Shown here: piece by piece, positions 17,847 to 26,610 of the stretch | Layout: each line of letters starts with the position of its first letter | Position numbering within the stretch: position 1 is the stretch's first letter | NCBI GenBank assembly: GCA_965205735.1 | Contig: OZ242179.1 | Span: 1,426,001-1,490,000 of the forward strand | Source of the DNA: VXNE01 sp965205735 | GTDB taxonomy: Bacteria; Pseudomonadota; Gammaproteobacteria; Pseudomonadales; Azotimanducaceae | Reading direction: 5' to 3' | Length of the DNA stretch: 64,000 nt | Notes under the pieces: generated by a model | The model's input: the letters and a program-made list of their open reading frames with translations, nothing else | The model's database searches: none | Told to the model about the DNA's origin: nothing | Translations under genes and position numbers: made by a program

Positions 17847-18512
17847 ATGCCCCTCGTAACGACTCCTCGCATCTGGGCACTGGTCCCGTTCAAGGGTCCC
17901 GATGGGGCAAAGGAACGGCTCGGCGCGTATCTGTCACCGGGCGAGCGGCGCGATCTGACACTGGCCATGGTGCGCGACGTGCTGGACGCGCTAACCCGGT
18001 CATCGTTGCACGGCGTGTTGATCGTGTCGCCCTCGCCCGCCGCCAAGACCCTGGCGCGAGAATTCGATGCGGAGGTGTTCGCCGACACGGCAGGCGATCT
18101 GACGGGCGCAGTCACCGAAGCGAGCGCTTTCGTCGCCGATCGCGCCAATGGAACCATGATCGTCCACGGCGACCTGCCCCTGCTTACCGCCGATGAAGTG
18201 GACCAGGCCCTGGACGGGCACCGCGACATCACCCTGGCTCCAGACCGTCACGACATCGGCACCAACTGCATCATCGCCACGCCGCCTAACGCGATGACCT
18301 ACCAGTTCGACGGCAGGAGCTTCAAACCGCACACGGCGCTGGCCCGCGCGGCGGGATTCGAGCCGCGCATCGTCCGCCTGCCCGGTTTCGCCCTCGATAT
18401 CGACACCATCGACGGCCTGCGCGAGTTCGCCGCCGCCGCCGCGGACACTCGCAGCGGGCGCTATCTCGTGAAGACCGGTGTGGCATCGCGGCTGGCAGCC
18501 ACCCATAATTGA
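17847..18512 (+). CDS. cofC: Phospholactate/phosphoglycerate guanylyltransferase
   Basis: Activates a three-carbon phospho-acid with GTP for CofD. 221 residues; nucleotidyltransferase fold with ALVPFKGPDGAKERLGAYL at the N-terminus, VHGDLPLLTADEV (metal-binding Asp) and FALDIDTIDGLREF at the C-terminus. The substrate may be 2-phospholactate, PEP or 3-phosphoglycerate in different lineages and cannot be decided by eye. It lies 12 bp downstream of cofD and 27 bp upstream of the FO synthase gene. Confidence 0.92.
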   Translation: MPLVTTPRIWALVPFKGPDGAKERLGAYLSPGERRDLTLAMVRDVLDALTRSSLHGVLIVSPSPAAKTLAREFDAEVFADTAGDLTGAVTEASAFVADRANGTMIVHGDLPLLTADEVDQALDGHRDITLAPDRHDIGTNCIIATPPNAMTYQFDGRSFKPHTALARAAGFEPRIVRLPGFALDIDTIDGLREFAAAAADTRSGRYLVKTGVASRLAATHN

Positions 18513-18539
18513 CGTTTTACGCAGAGTTCCAAGGATAAG

Positions 18540-21002
18540 ATGCGCGCCGAACTGACACTGGCTGCCGCCGCGGACGGAAAACTGCCGGACGCTGCTGGCG
18601 CACTCGCCCTCGCGGACTTCCCGGACACACGAGCGCTCGCCCAAGTCGCATCGATGCTGCGCGATCGCGAATTCCTGAACGTCGTCACCTATTCGCGCAA
18701 GATCTTCATTCCCTTGACGCACATGTGTCGCGACGTCTGCCACTACTGCACGTTCGCCCAGACGCCCTCGCGGCTCGACGCGCCCTACATGACGCTCGAC
18801 CGTGTGCTCGAAGTCGCCCGCCACGGCGCCGCCCTGGGCTGCAAGGAGGCGCTGTTCACCCTGGGCGAAAAACCGGAACTGCGCTACCGGGCGGCGCGCG
18901 ACGCATTGGCGCAAATGGGCTACAAGACGACCATCGCCTATTTGCGCGATGCCGCCGCTGCGGTCCTTGACGAGACGGGCCTGCTGCCCCACCTGAATCC
19001 CGGCAACATGACGCCCGAGGAAATCGCCCTGCTGCGCCCGGTTTCGCCGTCGATGGGCATCATGCTCGAGTCCGCATCGGACCGGTTGACCCAACGGGGC
19101 ATGCCGCACTACGGCTCCCCGGACAAGGTGCCCGCCGTGCGTCTCCAGACGCTGCGCGATGGCGGCGCCGCCGGGGTGCCGTTCACATCCGGCATCCTTA
19201 TAGGCATCGGCGAAACCCGTCGCGAGCGCATCGAATCACTACTGGCGATTCGCGATGCGCACGAGCGGCACGGCCATATTCAGGAAGTCATCATTCAGAA
19301 CTTCCGCGCCAAGCCCGATACCAAGATGCGCCATGCGCCGGAACCGAGTCTCGATGAGTTGCTATGGACCATCGCCGTTGCCCGCATCGTCTTCGGCGCC
19401 TCGATGAGCATTCAAGCGCCGCCGAACCTGAGTCCCGGCGTACTGCAGCAGATCGTCGCCGTCGGCATCAACGACTGGGGCGGCGTCTCCCCGCTGACAC
19501 CCGACTTCGTGAATCCCGAAGCGCCCTGGCCCCATGTCGAGGAGCTGGCCCGCGAGACCGCCGCGGCCGGCAAGCACCTGCATGAACGCCTGACCATCTA
19601 TCCCGCCTACGCGAGGGAGTCCGACCGCTGGGTCGACGCCGGCCTGCGGCGGCGCGTGCTCAACATGATCGATGGCGAAGGCCTGCCGCGTATCGACGGC
19701 TGGTCGCCCGGCGCTGTCGACGCGCCGCCGTCCGCCACGCTCGAGAGCATCTACACGCCCTCCCGCGAGCGGGATGTCTCGCCCGGCCTGCGCGGCATCC
19801 TCGCGCGCGCCTCGAATGGCGACGACCTGGAGGAAGACGAACTGGTGCGCCTGATTCGCGCGCGCGGCGATGACTTCAACGCGGTCGTGCAGGCGGCGGA
19901 CAGGCTGCGCGCCGAAGTCAACGGCGACGTTGTCAGCTACGTGGTCAATCGCAACATCAACTACACCAACATCTGCTACTTCAAGTGCCGCTTCTGCGCC
20001 TTCTCCAAGGGCAAGCTGGCCGAGAACCTGCGCGGGCGCCCGTACGACCTCGGCCGCGAGGAGATCCAGCGCCGCGTGCGCGAAGCGTGGGACCGGGGCG
20101 GCACGGAGGTCTGCCTGCAAGGCGGCATCCACCCCGAGTACACGGGCCAGACGTACGTGGAAATCGCCCGCGCCGTGAAGGAAGCGGTGCCTTCAATGCA
20201 CGTGCATGCATTCTCGCCGCTGGAAGTGTGGCAAGGCGCCGCCACATCGAATACCAGTGTGAGGGAGCATCTCGAGGCGCTGCGGGACGCCGGACTCGAT
20301 ACGCTGCCCGGCACCGCGGCGGAGATCCTCGACGACGAGGTGCGCGCCGTGATCTGCCCGGACAAGATCAACACCGAGCAGTGGCTACAAGTGATGCAAA
20401 CCGCCCATGAAGTCGGATTCCGCACCACCGCGACGATCATGTACGGCCATGTCGATCAGCCAAAGCATTGGGCGCGGCACCTGCTTCGCGTTCGCGCGCT
20501 GCAGAAGCGGACCGGGGGCTTTACCGAGTTCGTGCCGCTGCCGTTCGTGCACATGGAAGCGCCGCTCTACCTCAGAGGCGGCGCCCGCCGCGGACCCACA
20601 TTCCGCGAAGCGATCCTGGTGCACGCCGTCGCCCGGCTCGCGCTGCACCCGCATATCACCAACATCCAGGCCAGTTGGGTGAAGATGGGCCACGAAGGCG
20701 TGGCCGCCGCGCTGAATGCCGGCTGCAACGACCTGGGCGGTACGCTGATGAACGAGAGCATCACCCGCGCCGCCGGCGCGAGCCACGGCCAGGAGACTTC
20801 GCCCGCACGCATGCGGCGATTGATCGAATCGGCTGGACGCGTGCCGAAGCAGCGTTCGACGGTCTACGGCGATGTCGACGCTGAGCGCGTAAGGGCGGGA
20901 CTCGGCGCCGGCGAACTCGCAGCGATCATCAACACCCCAGCACGCAAGTACGAGCGGGTCAGGGCCCACGAACTGGTGAGGAACGAGGCGCCTACGCCGT
21001 AG
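18540..21002 (+). CDS. fbiC: FO synthase, fused CofG-CofH radical SAM protein
   Basis: Makes the deazaflavin chromophore FO from tyrosine and a ribityl-uracil. 820 residues with two radical SAM domains. The N-terminal CofG-like half has CRDVCHYCTF (CxxxCxxC) near residue 63. The C-terminal CofH-like half has CYFKCRFCAF near residue 480. The two-domain fusion resembles actinobacterial FbiC. An AAGGAT ribosome site precedes the ATG. It is the last gene of the F420 operon. No terminator with a T-run is evident, only a weak bulged hairpin at about 21018-21046. Confidence 0.97.
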   Translation: MRAELTLAAAADGKLPDAAGALALADFPDTRALAQVASMLRDREFLNVVTYSRKIFIPLTHMCRDVCHYCTFAQTPSRLDAPYMTLDRVLEVARHGAALGCKEALFTLGEKPELRYRAARDALAQMGYKTTIAYLRDAAAAVLDETGLLPHLNPGNMTPEEIALLRPVSPSMGIMLESASDRLTQRGMPHYGSPDKVPAVRLQTLRDGGAAGVPFTSGILIGIGETRRERIESLLAIRDAHERHGHIQEVIIQNFRAKPDTKMRHAPEPSLDELLWTIAVARIVFGASMSIQAPPNLSPGVLQQIVAVGINDWGGVSPLTPDFVNPEAPWPHVEELARETAAAGKHLHERLTIYPAYARESDRWVDAGLRRRVLNMIDGEGLPRIDGWSPGAVDAPPSATLESIYTPSRERDVSPGLRGILARASNGDDLEEDELVRLIRARGDDFNAVVQAADRLRAEVNGDVVSYVVNRNINYTNICYFKCRFCAFSKGKLAENLRGRPYDLGREEIQRRVREAWDRGGTEVCLQGGIHPEYTGQTYVEIARAVKEAVPSMHVHAFSPLEVWQGAATSNTSVREHLEALRDAGLDTLPGTAAEILDDEVRAVICPDKINTEQWLQVMQTAHEVGFRTTATIMYGHVDQPKHWARHLLRVRALQKRTGGFTEFVPLPFVHMEAPLYLRGGARRGPTFREAILVHAVARLALHPHITNIQASWVKMGHEGVAAALNAGCNDLGGTLMNESITRAAGASHGQETSPARMRRLIESAGRVPKQRSTVYGDVDAERVRAGLGAGELAAIINTPARKYERVRAHELVRNEAPTP

Positions 21003-21123
21003 AGACTTGCGGGAACCCTCTTCGGTCAACTCAACCGAGGGAGCGAATCCGAACGCTTGAGGCCCAACTCGCCAGCGACATCAGGCGGGGCAAGACACGG
21101 CGCACGCGAAGCGGCGACGGGCG

Positions 21124-22920
21124 CTATCGAGTTGCTGTCCATTCTGGCATAGGGGTTTCCGCGAACTGCGGCCGTAGCGCCGGCTCGATCACATCGCCGT
21201 CCCGGTTGACAAAGGCGACGTCATCGTCAGCGATCATGATCCGGAAGGCACCGTGATGCAGCAGCCGGTGATGGGCGCCGCACAGCAGCACGAGGTTCTC
21301 GAGGCGGGTCTCCCCGCCGTCGATCCAGTGCCGGACATGATGTGCCTCGACATGGCGCTGATGCGCGCAGCCCGGGAAGCGGCAGCGGCTGTGGTCGCGC
21401 AGCTTCAATGCCTGCAACAGCCGGGCCGGCACGATCCGCCGCCGGCGTTCGTAGTTCAGCAGGTTGCCCCGCGCATCCTGGATAAACTCGGTGAGGTCGG
21501 CATCGCAGGCGATGTGGCGGGCATCCTCCTCATCGACGCCCCAGTCGGGCTCGGCGTAGTAGCGCGCCCCGCCCGCCGCCCGCTGCCCGGCCAGCTCATT
21601 GCGGCCGATGGTCAGCATCACCTGGTAGCGCTGGCCGGTGCGTCGCTGCTTCCAGCGGCCAGCACGGCTCGCCAGGCAGTGCTCGGCCATGTCTACCAGC
21701 GCATCGGCGAAGCGTTGTTCTGTGCTCGCGAGCTCGAATATCAGCCAGTCCGGGAGATCATCCGTTTCCGCGGAAACATCTCCAGAAACATCCACCTCGG
21801 TCACAGCGGCACCTGCAGTCTGTGTGGAGACCTCCTCGCCGTTGTCCCCGCCCGTGCGATCGGCCGGAGTTTCCGCGGAAACATCTCCGGCGGCATCCAC
21901 GTTGGTCACATCTGCACTTGCAACCTGCTCGCCGTTATTCCCGCCCGTGCGACCGGCCGGAGTTTCTGCGGAATCATCCGTTGAAACATCGGCCGCCGCC
22001 CATTCGGCCTGCGCGGGTACGCCATTTCCTTCGATCGCGCCAGCGCCCTCGGCCGCCGACCGTGCTATCGCGGTACCAGCACCGAGACCGTCGCCGGCCA
22101 CGACCGACTCGGCTGCCGAGAGACTGTCTCCACCGGCATGCATCGGCGCCCCGTCAGATCCCCGGCTCGCGACTTGCATACGGCCGATGCCTTCCACATC
22201 CTCGTCCGCCGCAGGTTCGGCAGTCCCCTGTCGACAGGTGGCCGCCAGCCGGGACTCATAGTACGCCTCCCGCTCGTCCTTCCCGCCATCGACGACCTGC
22301 TGCAGCGCCTTGATCACGAGCGCGCCGCGCTCCGCCGGCACCGCCGCGGTGATGACCAGCATGCCGTCCTCGTAGCGCCAGCTTAAGCCTCGCCGATGCT
22401 CGCTGCTGGCGCGCTTGCGATCGATTCCGCCAACCCGCTCATAGGTCCGGACCAGGCTCTCCAGTTGCGCCGCGCTGCTGCCCTCGGCGATCGCCAGCAG
22501 CAGCGCGTCGGTCTCCGGCGTCGCCACCCGGGTGATGGCACGCACCTTGGAGTAGCTGATCACGCCGTCCCGAAACGCTTCGTCGATGCGCGGAAGTTTT
22601 GCAAGCGCCCGGCCGATGCGGATGCGCTCCCGGGCGGCGCAGGGTCCCAGGCCGCAGCGGTGGTCCAGCCAGTTGCCGAGATTGCAATAGCCGCCTTCCC
22701 GCCAGCCTCGGGTGCGCTCCATGGCGGCAATGAGCTTGATGAAGCGCCAGTCGGCGAGATTGATGTGGCCCGCCATGCGCGTGACGGCGCGGCGAAGTTC
22801 GGCGGGATCGTCGGGGATGAAATCTAGGTGGTCGGGGTCTGCTTCGAGGATGAAACGATCGACGGCTGGTTCGGGGATGAAGTCGAGATGTTGGACGACT
22901 TCTTCGGTCGGGACGGACAT
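21124..22920 (-). CDS. HNH endonuclease with DUF222 domain
   Basis: About 598 residues. The N-terminal DUF222-like helical region includes GGYCNLGNWLDHRCGLG and VISYSKVRAITRVATPE. The C-terminal HNH nuclease has CRFPGCAHQRHVEAHHVRHW and LVLLCGAHHRLLH. Between them lies a low-complexity Thr/Asp/Gly-rich linker with two to three degenerate copies of DVSAETPADRTGG-like units (about 21755-21990). This family often accompanies mobile elements in high-GC genomes. The ATG at 22920 is preferred because a promoter at 22959-22987 leaves about 30 nt of leader; an upstream in-frame start at 22950 would fall almost on the transcription start. Convergent with fbiC. Confidence 0.88.
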   Translation of the reverse strand: MSVPTEEVVQHLDFIPEPAVDRFILEADPDHLDFIPDDPAELRRAVTRMAGHINLADWRFIKLIAAMERTRGWREGGYCNLGNWLDHRCGLGPCAARERIRIGRALAKLPRIDEAFRDGVISYSKVRAITRVATPETDALLLAIAEGSSAAQLESLVRTYERVGGIDRKRASSEHRRGLSWRYEDGMLVITAAVPAERGALVIKALQQVVDGGKDEREAYYESRLAATCRQGTAEPAADEDVEGIGRMQVASRGSDGAPMHAGGDSLSAAESVVAGDGLGAGTAIARSAAEGAGAIEGNGVPAQAEWAAADVSTDDSAETPAGRTGGNNGEQVASADVTNVDAAGDVSAETPADRTGGDNGEEVSTQTAGAAVTEVDVSGDVSAETDDLPDWLIFELASTEQRFADALVDMAEHCLASRAGRWKQRRTGQRYQVMLTIGRNELAGQRAAGGARYYAEPDWGVDEEDARHIACDADLTEFIQDARGNLLNYERRRRIVPARLLQALKLRDHSRCRFPGCAHQRHVEAHHVRHWIDGGETRLENLVLLCGAHHRLLHHGAFRIMIADDDVAFVNRDGDVIEPALRPQFAETPMPEWTATR

Positions 22921-22958
22921 GTTTCGAGGCTTTGGTGCACAGGCTGACAATACTGTAT

Positions 22959-22987
22959 ATATTACTAGTATATAGACCCTTTGTCAT
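22959..22987 (-). promoter_or_regulatory. Sigma-70-type promoter for the HNH gene
   Basis: On the minus strand, ATGACA (-35, complement of 22982-22987) and TAATAT (-10, complement of 22959-22964) are separated by 17 bp. This lies in a strikingly AT-rich island of about 60 bp, including near-palindromic TACTAGTA, within an otherwise GC-rich region. Confidence 0.6.
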
Positions 22988-23085
22988 TGTTTTTATTAGA
23001 TAAAACTTTCGTCATGACTCGAGAGAATGGAATACCAATCCATGTCCTCAAGTCGTCGGACATGTGGGTACGTGGCGTGGCGCGC

Positions 23086-23736
23086 CTATCTTGACGCGCG
23101 GCAGATCTTCTCGCAGGGGACCCCGTCGTTATCGCCGTCGATAGTCGTCAGGCCACATCGTCGGAGGTAGAAGCGCGCTTCGGCGCACGACGTCATCTCT
23201 CGACAGTAGTTCTTCCGGCCGCAGGTGAAGGAAGCCGACCGGGGCCGGGAAGCGACGGCAGCGAGACTTGTCCTGCGACCACTACGCCGCCATTCCCAGG
23301 GCGGGACCTGTTGCGCCCGCGGCATTGACCAGAGACCGGCGCCCGCTTCCCGCGCGCGGCGTTCGTCGTCGAGCAGCGAATCATCGGAAAGGTATTGCCG
23401 ATATGCCCACGCATGGCCCTCGCGCACCATCTCGCGGTTGATGTCGCGCCCGTCGAGGTAGATCTTCCCCAGCATCCGCCCGTACCGATCCTCGCCCTCG
23501 GACGCGACTCGCACTTGCCGGCGGAACACCTTTTCGGCCAGCGCCTGTCTGGCCCGCGTGCCCCAGGGCTGAGCGCGTTCCGGCGTATCGATTTCGGTCA
23601 GTCGGAAACGTGCCTGGAACTGGCGCCCGTCATCCTGGACGAGCAACGTCACGGTGTCGCCATCGGCGATGCCGACGACGAGGGCGTCCACGCAGGAGGA
23701 GGTATCGCAGGGGTCCGCAGACGCACCGCTGGCCAA
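23086..23736 (-). CDS. Secreted thermonuclease-like (SNase) protein with Excalibur domain
   Basis: Calcium-dependent nuclease fold: VVGIADGDTVTL, RLTEIDTPERAQPWG and DRYGRMLGKIYL, with the catalytic Arg/Glu residues of the family, then GHAWAYRQYL. The C-terminal segment CGLTTIDGDNDGVPCEKICR is an Excalibur calcium-binding motif with DxDxDGxxCE. The first usable start is the TTG at 23736, but the frame stays open upstream and reads I-RALLPTFFALLASGASA, a good signal peptide preceded by ATA and a GGGAG. The true start may therefore be non-canonical or mutated (see findings). Confidence 0.88.
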   Translation of the reverse strand: MASGASADPCDTSSCVDALVVGIADGDTVTLLVQDDGRQFQARFRLTEIDTPERAQPWGTRARQALAEKVFRRQVRVASEGEDRYGRMLGKIYLDGRDINREMVREGHAWAYRQYLSDDSLLDDERRAREAGAGLWSMPRAQQVPPWEWRRSGRRTSLAAVASRPRSASFTCGRKNYCREMTSCAEARFYLRRCGLTTIDGDNDGVPCEKICRASR

Positions 23737-23854
23737 TAGCGCGAAGAAAGTCGGGAGCAGAGCCCGTATGGCCGATCTCCCACAAGGAGTGAGGCACCTA
23801 TCCTACAGCGCGCGACACGCCCAGGGAACGATCTTTTCGAGGAGTATGGCGCGC

Positions 23855-24616
23855 CTACGGGCGTTGCGCCGCGATGAAGGCGCGTGCCGTTGCCTCGTCC
23901 TCCGCCGCGACAAAGGACTCCCGTTCGTCGCCAAGGCCGACGAAACGTCCATCGTCCTCCGTCCAGATTGAGAACGACCTGCCTGTCGGGTCGGGAAGCC
24001 TGATCTCGAAGGCATGACTCAATCCCGTCGGAGGGCCCTTGCGTCCCGCATAGCGCCCGACGAGCGACATCACGCCCCAGTGACGGCCAGCGAGATCGCG
24101 GCCAAAACCGAGCATGCGAACGGGCCAGTTCGACTCGCGATCACGTGGCCTTGTGCAAGCATAAAGCTCCATCAGGGCGTCGGGAACGATAGGGCCGTCT
24201 CCTTCTTTGTTAAAGTCCAGCGTCGGTTCCCCTCGCTTGGCATTTATGGACAGGCCTCCGCTCTGCGTCGACATGAAGACAATGTCCTCGTCATACGCCA
24301 TCCCGTCCTTCGCCATGATCGCCGCCGCCTTCGGCGTCGCTCCTTCGGCACTACGGAATGTGCGCCAGGAAAAGTCCTCAGCGTTGGTGAGAACCAGGTC
24401 CGTTTCGAACCAGAGACGCGCTTCGGCGGACTCGGGCCGGTCTCCGAAAGGGGGCTCCAGAGGGAAATCCATCCGCTTGCGGACGTTCACCGTGCCATCA
24501 GACTCCAGCCTCGCCGAGATGTGTCCCAATCCACAAACGCCGTTGGAATGGAGGACGATCCATACGTCGCGCCACCGTGCCGCAAACGCCCTGTTCCCGT
24601 TCAATGTGTCCGGCAT
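23855..24616 (-). CDS. Hypothetical protein in frame with the sigma factor region 4
   Basis: 253 residues from an ATG at 24616 that has an excellent Shine-Dalgarno (GGAGGAGAT, about 9 bp upstream). Not recognised: mixed charged sequence with WRDVWIVLHSNGVCGLGHIS, FVFMSTQSGG-like and SFSIWTEDDGRFVG segments, looking like a globular beta-rich protein without a signal peptide. The same frame is open upstream into sigma-70 region 4, so it could instead be a C-terminal extension of that factor. The strong internal ribosome site favours a separate gene translationally coupled to the sigma factor. Confidence 0.6.
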   Translation of the reverse strand: MPDTLNGNRAFAARWRDVWIVLHSNGVCGLGHISARLESDGTVNVRKRMDFPLEPPFGDRPESAEARLWFETDLVLTNAEDFSWRTFRSAEGATPKAAAIMAKDGMAYDEDIVFMSTQSGGLSINAKRGEPTLDFNKEGDGPIVPDALMELYACTRPRDRESNWPVRMLGFGRDLAGRHWGVMSLVGRYAGRKGPPTGLSHAFEIRLPDPTGRSFSIWTEDDGRFVGLGDERESFVAAEDEATARAFIAAQRP

Positions 24617-25212
24617 GGCTTCATCTCCTCCCATGTCTTGCGGTGACAGTTCAAGAACGCCTTTCGCCACCAGGGCATCGCGTAGTCGCGCGAGACCCCG
24701 CGAAAGGCGAGAAGCTACCGTGCCGGGCCGGCAGTCCAGCGCCTCGGCGATTTCCCGGTAGCTCAAACCCTCGAAATAGCGCTTCAGAAGAGGGCCCCTG
24801 AAGTGGTCCTCCAGTGCGTCGATCTCCGCGCCGCCACCGTATCGAGCAGTCGCGTGCGCGCGACGGTTTCGGCTACATCGATTACCGCCGGCTCGCCGTC
24901 AGGTTCACGAAAACGGAAACTCTCCTGTTCCCGACGCCGGCGGCGCATCGTCCTTCGCAACGCGTCCATGGCCGCAGTCGAAATGATCACGCTCCACCAG
25001 CCCAATGGATTCGTCACCTCGCCATTCGTCGGCGTCGAATCCATCAGGCGCAGGATCGATGTCTGCACCACGTCTTCGGCTTCTTCCGCGTAGTACCCCC
25101 GCGCCTTGGCCACCGCCCAGCCACGATGCCGGTCGACGAACGCCGCGAGGGCGTCGTCGTTTCCATCGCGGTAGAACTGCTTCAGCAACGTCCTGTCATC
25201 GGCTTCGCGCAA
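24617..25212 (-). pseudogene. Sigma-70/ECF-type factor, frameshifted between regions 2 and 4
   Basis: Region 2 is in one frame (from a TTG at 25212): AFVDRHRGWAVAKARGYYAEEAEDVVQTSIL. It reaches a stop at 24784. One base over, the homologous sequence continues: EIDALEDHFRGPLLKRYFEGLSYREIAEALD and TVASRLSRGLARLRDAL, a canonical region 4 helix-turn-helix. The break is a -1 shift near 24805-24812 (gcgcggaga). No classical slippery heptamer is seen, so a mutation or a sequencing error is likelier than programmed frameshifting. The downstream unknown gene follows in the region 4 frame. Confidence 0.75.
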
Positions 25213-25403
25213 CGGTCAACACTCACAAACGTTTACGGTGTCTTTACCCTTGGACGCCACCCGTGCCGATTTTCTTCCGCACGAGACAACCGCCGCGTGA
25301 ACGGGATGGACGCAGCGGGGCAGACGGACGATAGCACTTGCCATTGCACATCTCTGCGAGGATCGGCACGATCAAACGCCCATCCAGCGACGTTTTGATC
25401 CGA

Positions 25404-26279
25404 ATGTCCCAGAAGGCTCCCGAAGTCGCGATCCGCGCCAGGCTGCGCGCCAGTATCACCGCCCGCGAAGTCGTGTTCGCGCCTCTGGCTCTCGATGCGT
25501 TGACCGCCCGAATCGCCGAACAGGCGGGTTTCAGCGCCGTGTACCTGAGCGGCGGGGCCCTCGGCTACGCTCACGCAGTCAGCGAAGCGCTGCTGACGTT
25601 GACGGAACTTGCGGATGCCGCACGCCACATTGCGGCCCGTGCGGAGATTGCAGTCATCGCTGATGGCGGCGTTGGTTTCGGCGATGCCGTTCACCTCGCG
25701 CGAACCGTTGCCGAGATCGAAGCGACGGGCGCCGCGGCCATTGAAATCGAAGATCAGGTGGCGCCCAAGCGGGTCAGCCACCACCGCGGCATCGAGCACC
25801 TGATTGCCCCGGATGAGATGGCCGCAAAGATCGAGTATGCCGTCAAGGCCCGGCGTGACGATGACTTCATGGTCATAGCCCGCACCGGCGCGGTCAAGAA
25901 TGAGTCGTTCGACGACGCCGTGACGCGAGGCAACCTCTACAGTGAGGCGGGCGCCGACCTCGTCATGCTGATGCCCGCAACAGACGCGCAATGGAGCGAC
26001 GCCCCGAAACGCATCAACGCTCCCCTGGCGACGATCGCATCGCTGGATCTGCGGCCACCCCAGGCGTGGCGCGCGCTGGGCTGGAGCGTTGTCGCCGACC
26101 CTTTCACCGCGCAGGCGGCGACCGTGCAAGTCGTGCAGACGGCCTACCGGCGGTTCATCGCCGAAGGCACGACGGGTATTGACGCCCAAAGCGCGCGCAG
26201 GACCTATGGAACGCTCGCGGAACTGGCTGGTCTGGGGCCGATGTACGCGATCGAGGATCGGACTACCGAGCGCCGTTGA
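25404..26279 (+). CDS. Isocitrate lyase/PEP mutase superfamily protein with altered active site
   Basis: 291 residues with a PrpB/PEP-mutase-like barrel: FAPLALDALTARIAEQAGFSA, VIADGGVGFGDAVHLARTV, AIEIEDQVAPKRVSHH and FMVIARTGA. In methylisocitrate lyase and PEP mutase the corresponding motifs are DADxGFG, KRCGH and ARTDA. Here one metal-site Asp is Gly, the catalytic Cys-Gly is Val-Ser, and the ARTD Asp is Gly. It may be a decarboxylase/hydrolase subgroup or a non-catalytic relative. The ATG at 25404 is preferred over 25338, which adds 22 unlike residues. Monocistronic by appearance. Confidence 0.8.
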   Translation: MSQKAPEVAIRARLRASITAREVVFAPLALDALTARIAEQAGFSAVYLSGGALGYAHAVSEALLTLTELADAARHIAARAEIAVIADGGVGFGDAVHLARTVAEIEATGAAAIEIEDQVAPKRVSHHRGIEHLIAPDEMAAKIEYAVKARRDDDFMVIARTGAVKNESFDDAVTRGNLYSEAGADLVMLMPATDAQWSDAPKRINAPLATIASLDLRPPQAWRALGWSVVADPFTAQAATVQVVQTAYRRFIAEGTTGIDAQSARRTYGTLAELAGLGPMYAIEDRTTERR

Positions 26280-26322
26280 CAAGCGAATCCAATCAGCGGT
26301 CGCAAGAGCGACCGGACGCGGA

Positions 26323-26352
26323 TTGACGTCAATTCTTGCCAAATTTTGCCAA
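26323..26352. promoter_or_regulatory. Possible ParD operator upstream of parDE
   Basis: A perfect 10-bp palindrome TTGACGTCAA (26323-26332) is followed by a direct repeat of TTGCCAA (26336-26342 and 26346-26352), about 20 bp before the parD start. This fits an autoregulated ribbon-helix-helix operator; TTGACG could also serve as a -35 element. Confidence 0.35.
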
Positions 26353-26370
26353 TACCGCTAGATTCGGCCC

Positions 26371-26610
26371 ATGACCACGATGAATATATCGCTTCCCGAT
26401 GCCCTCAAGTCCTTCGTGGATGATCAGGTCGGCGCACGCGGCTACAGCACCTCTAGCGAATATGTCCGCGAACTGATCCGCAAGGATCAAGACCGCCAAC
26501 GCTTGCGCAGTCTGCTCCTGGAAGGCGCGGCCTCTCCGCCGGCGGTCACGGCCGATGCGGACTACTTCGACCGGCTCCGCAGCGGGGTTCGCGAAGCCAG
26601 CCGTCGGTGA
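26371..26610 (+). CDS. parD: ParD-type antitoxin
   Basis: 79 residues; MTTMNISLPDALKSFVDDQV and GYSTSSEYVRELIRKDQ form the ribbon-helix-helix DNA-binding domain of CopG/ParD antitoxins. The C-terminal tail would wrap the toxin. Overlaps the toxin gene by 4 bp; autoregulation is likely through the palindrome upstream. Confidence 0.92.
   Translation: MTTMNISLPDALKSFVDDQVGARGYSTSSEYVRELIRKDQDRQRLRSLLLEGAASPPAVTADADYFDRLRSGVREASRR

Noticed and set aside
24800..24815. Programmed -1 frameshift in the sigma factor
   Set aside because: No XXXYYYZ slippery heptamer or following structured element is evident at the junction.
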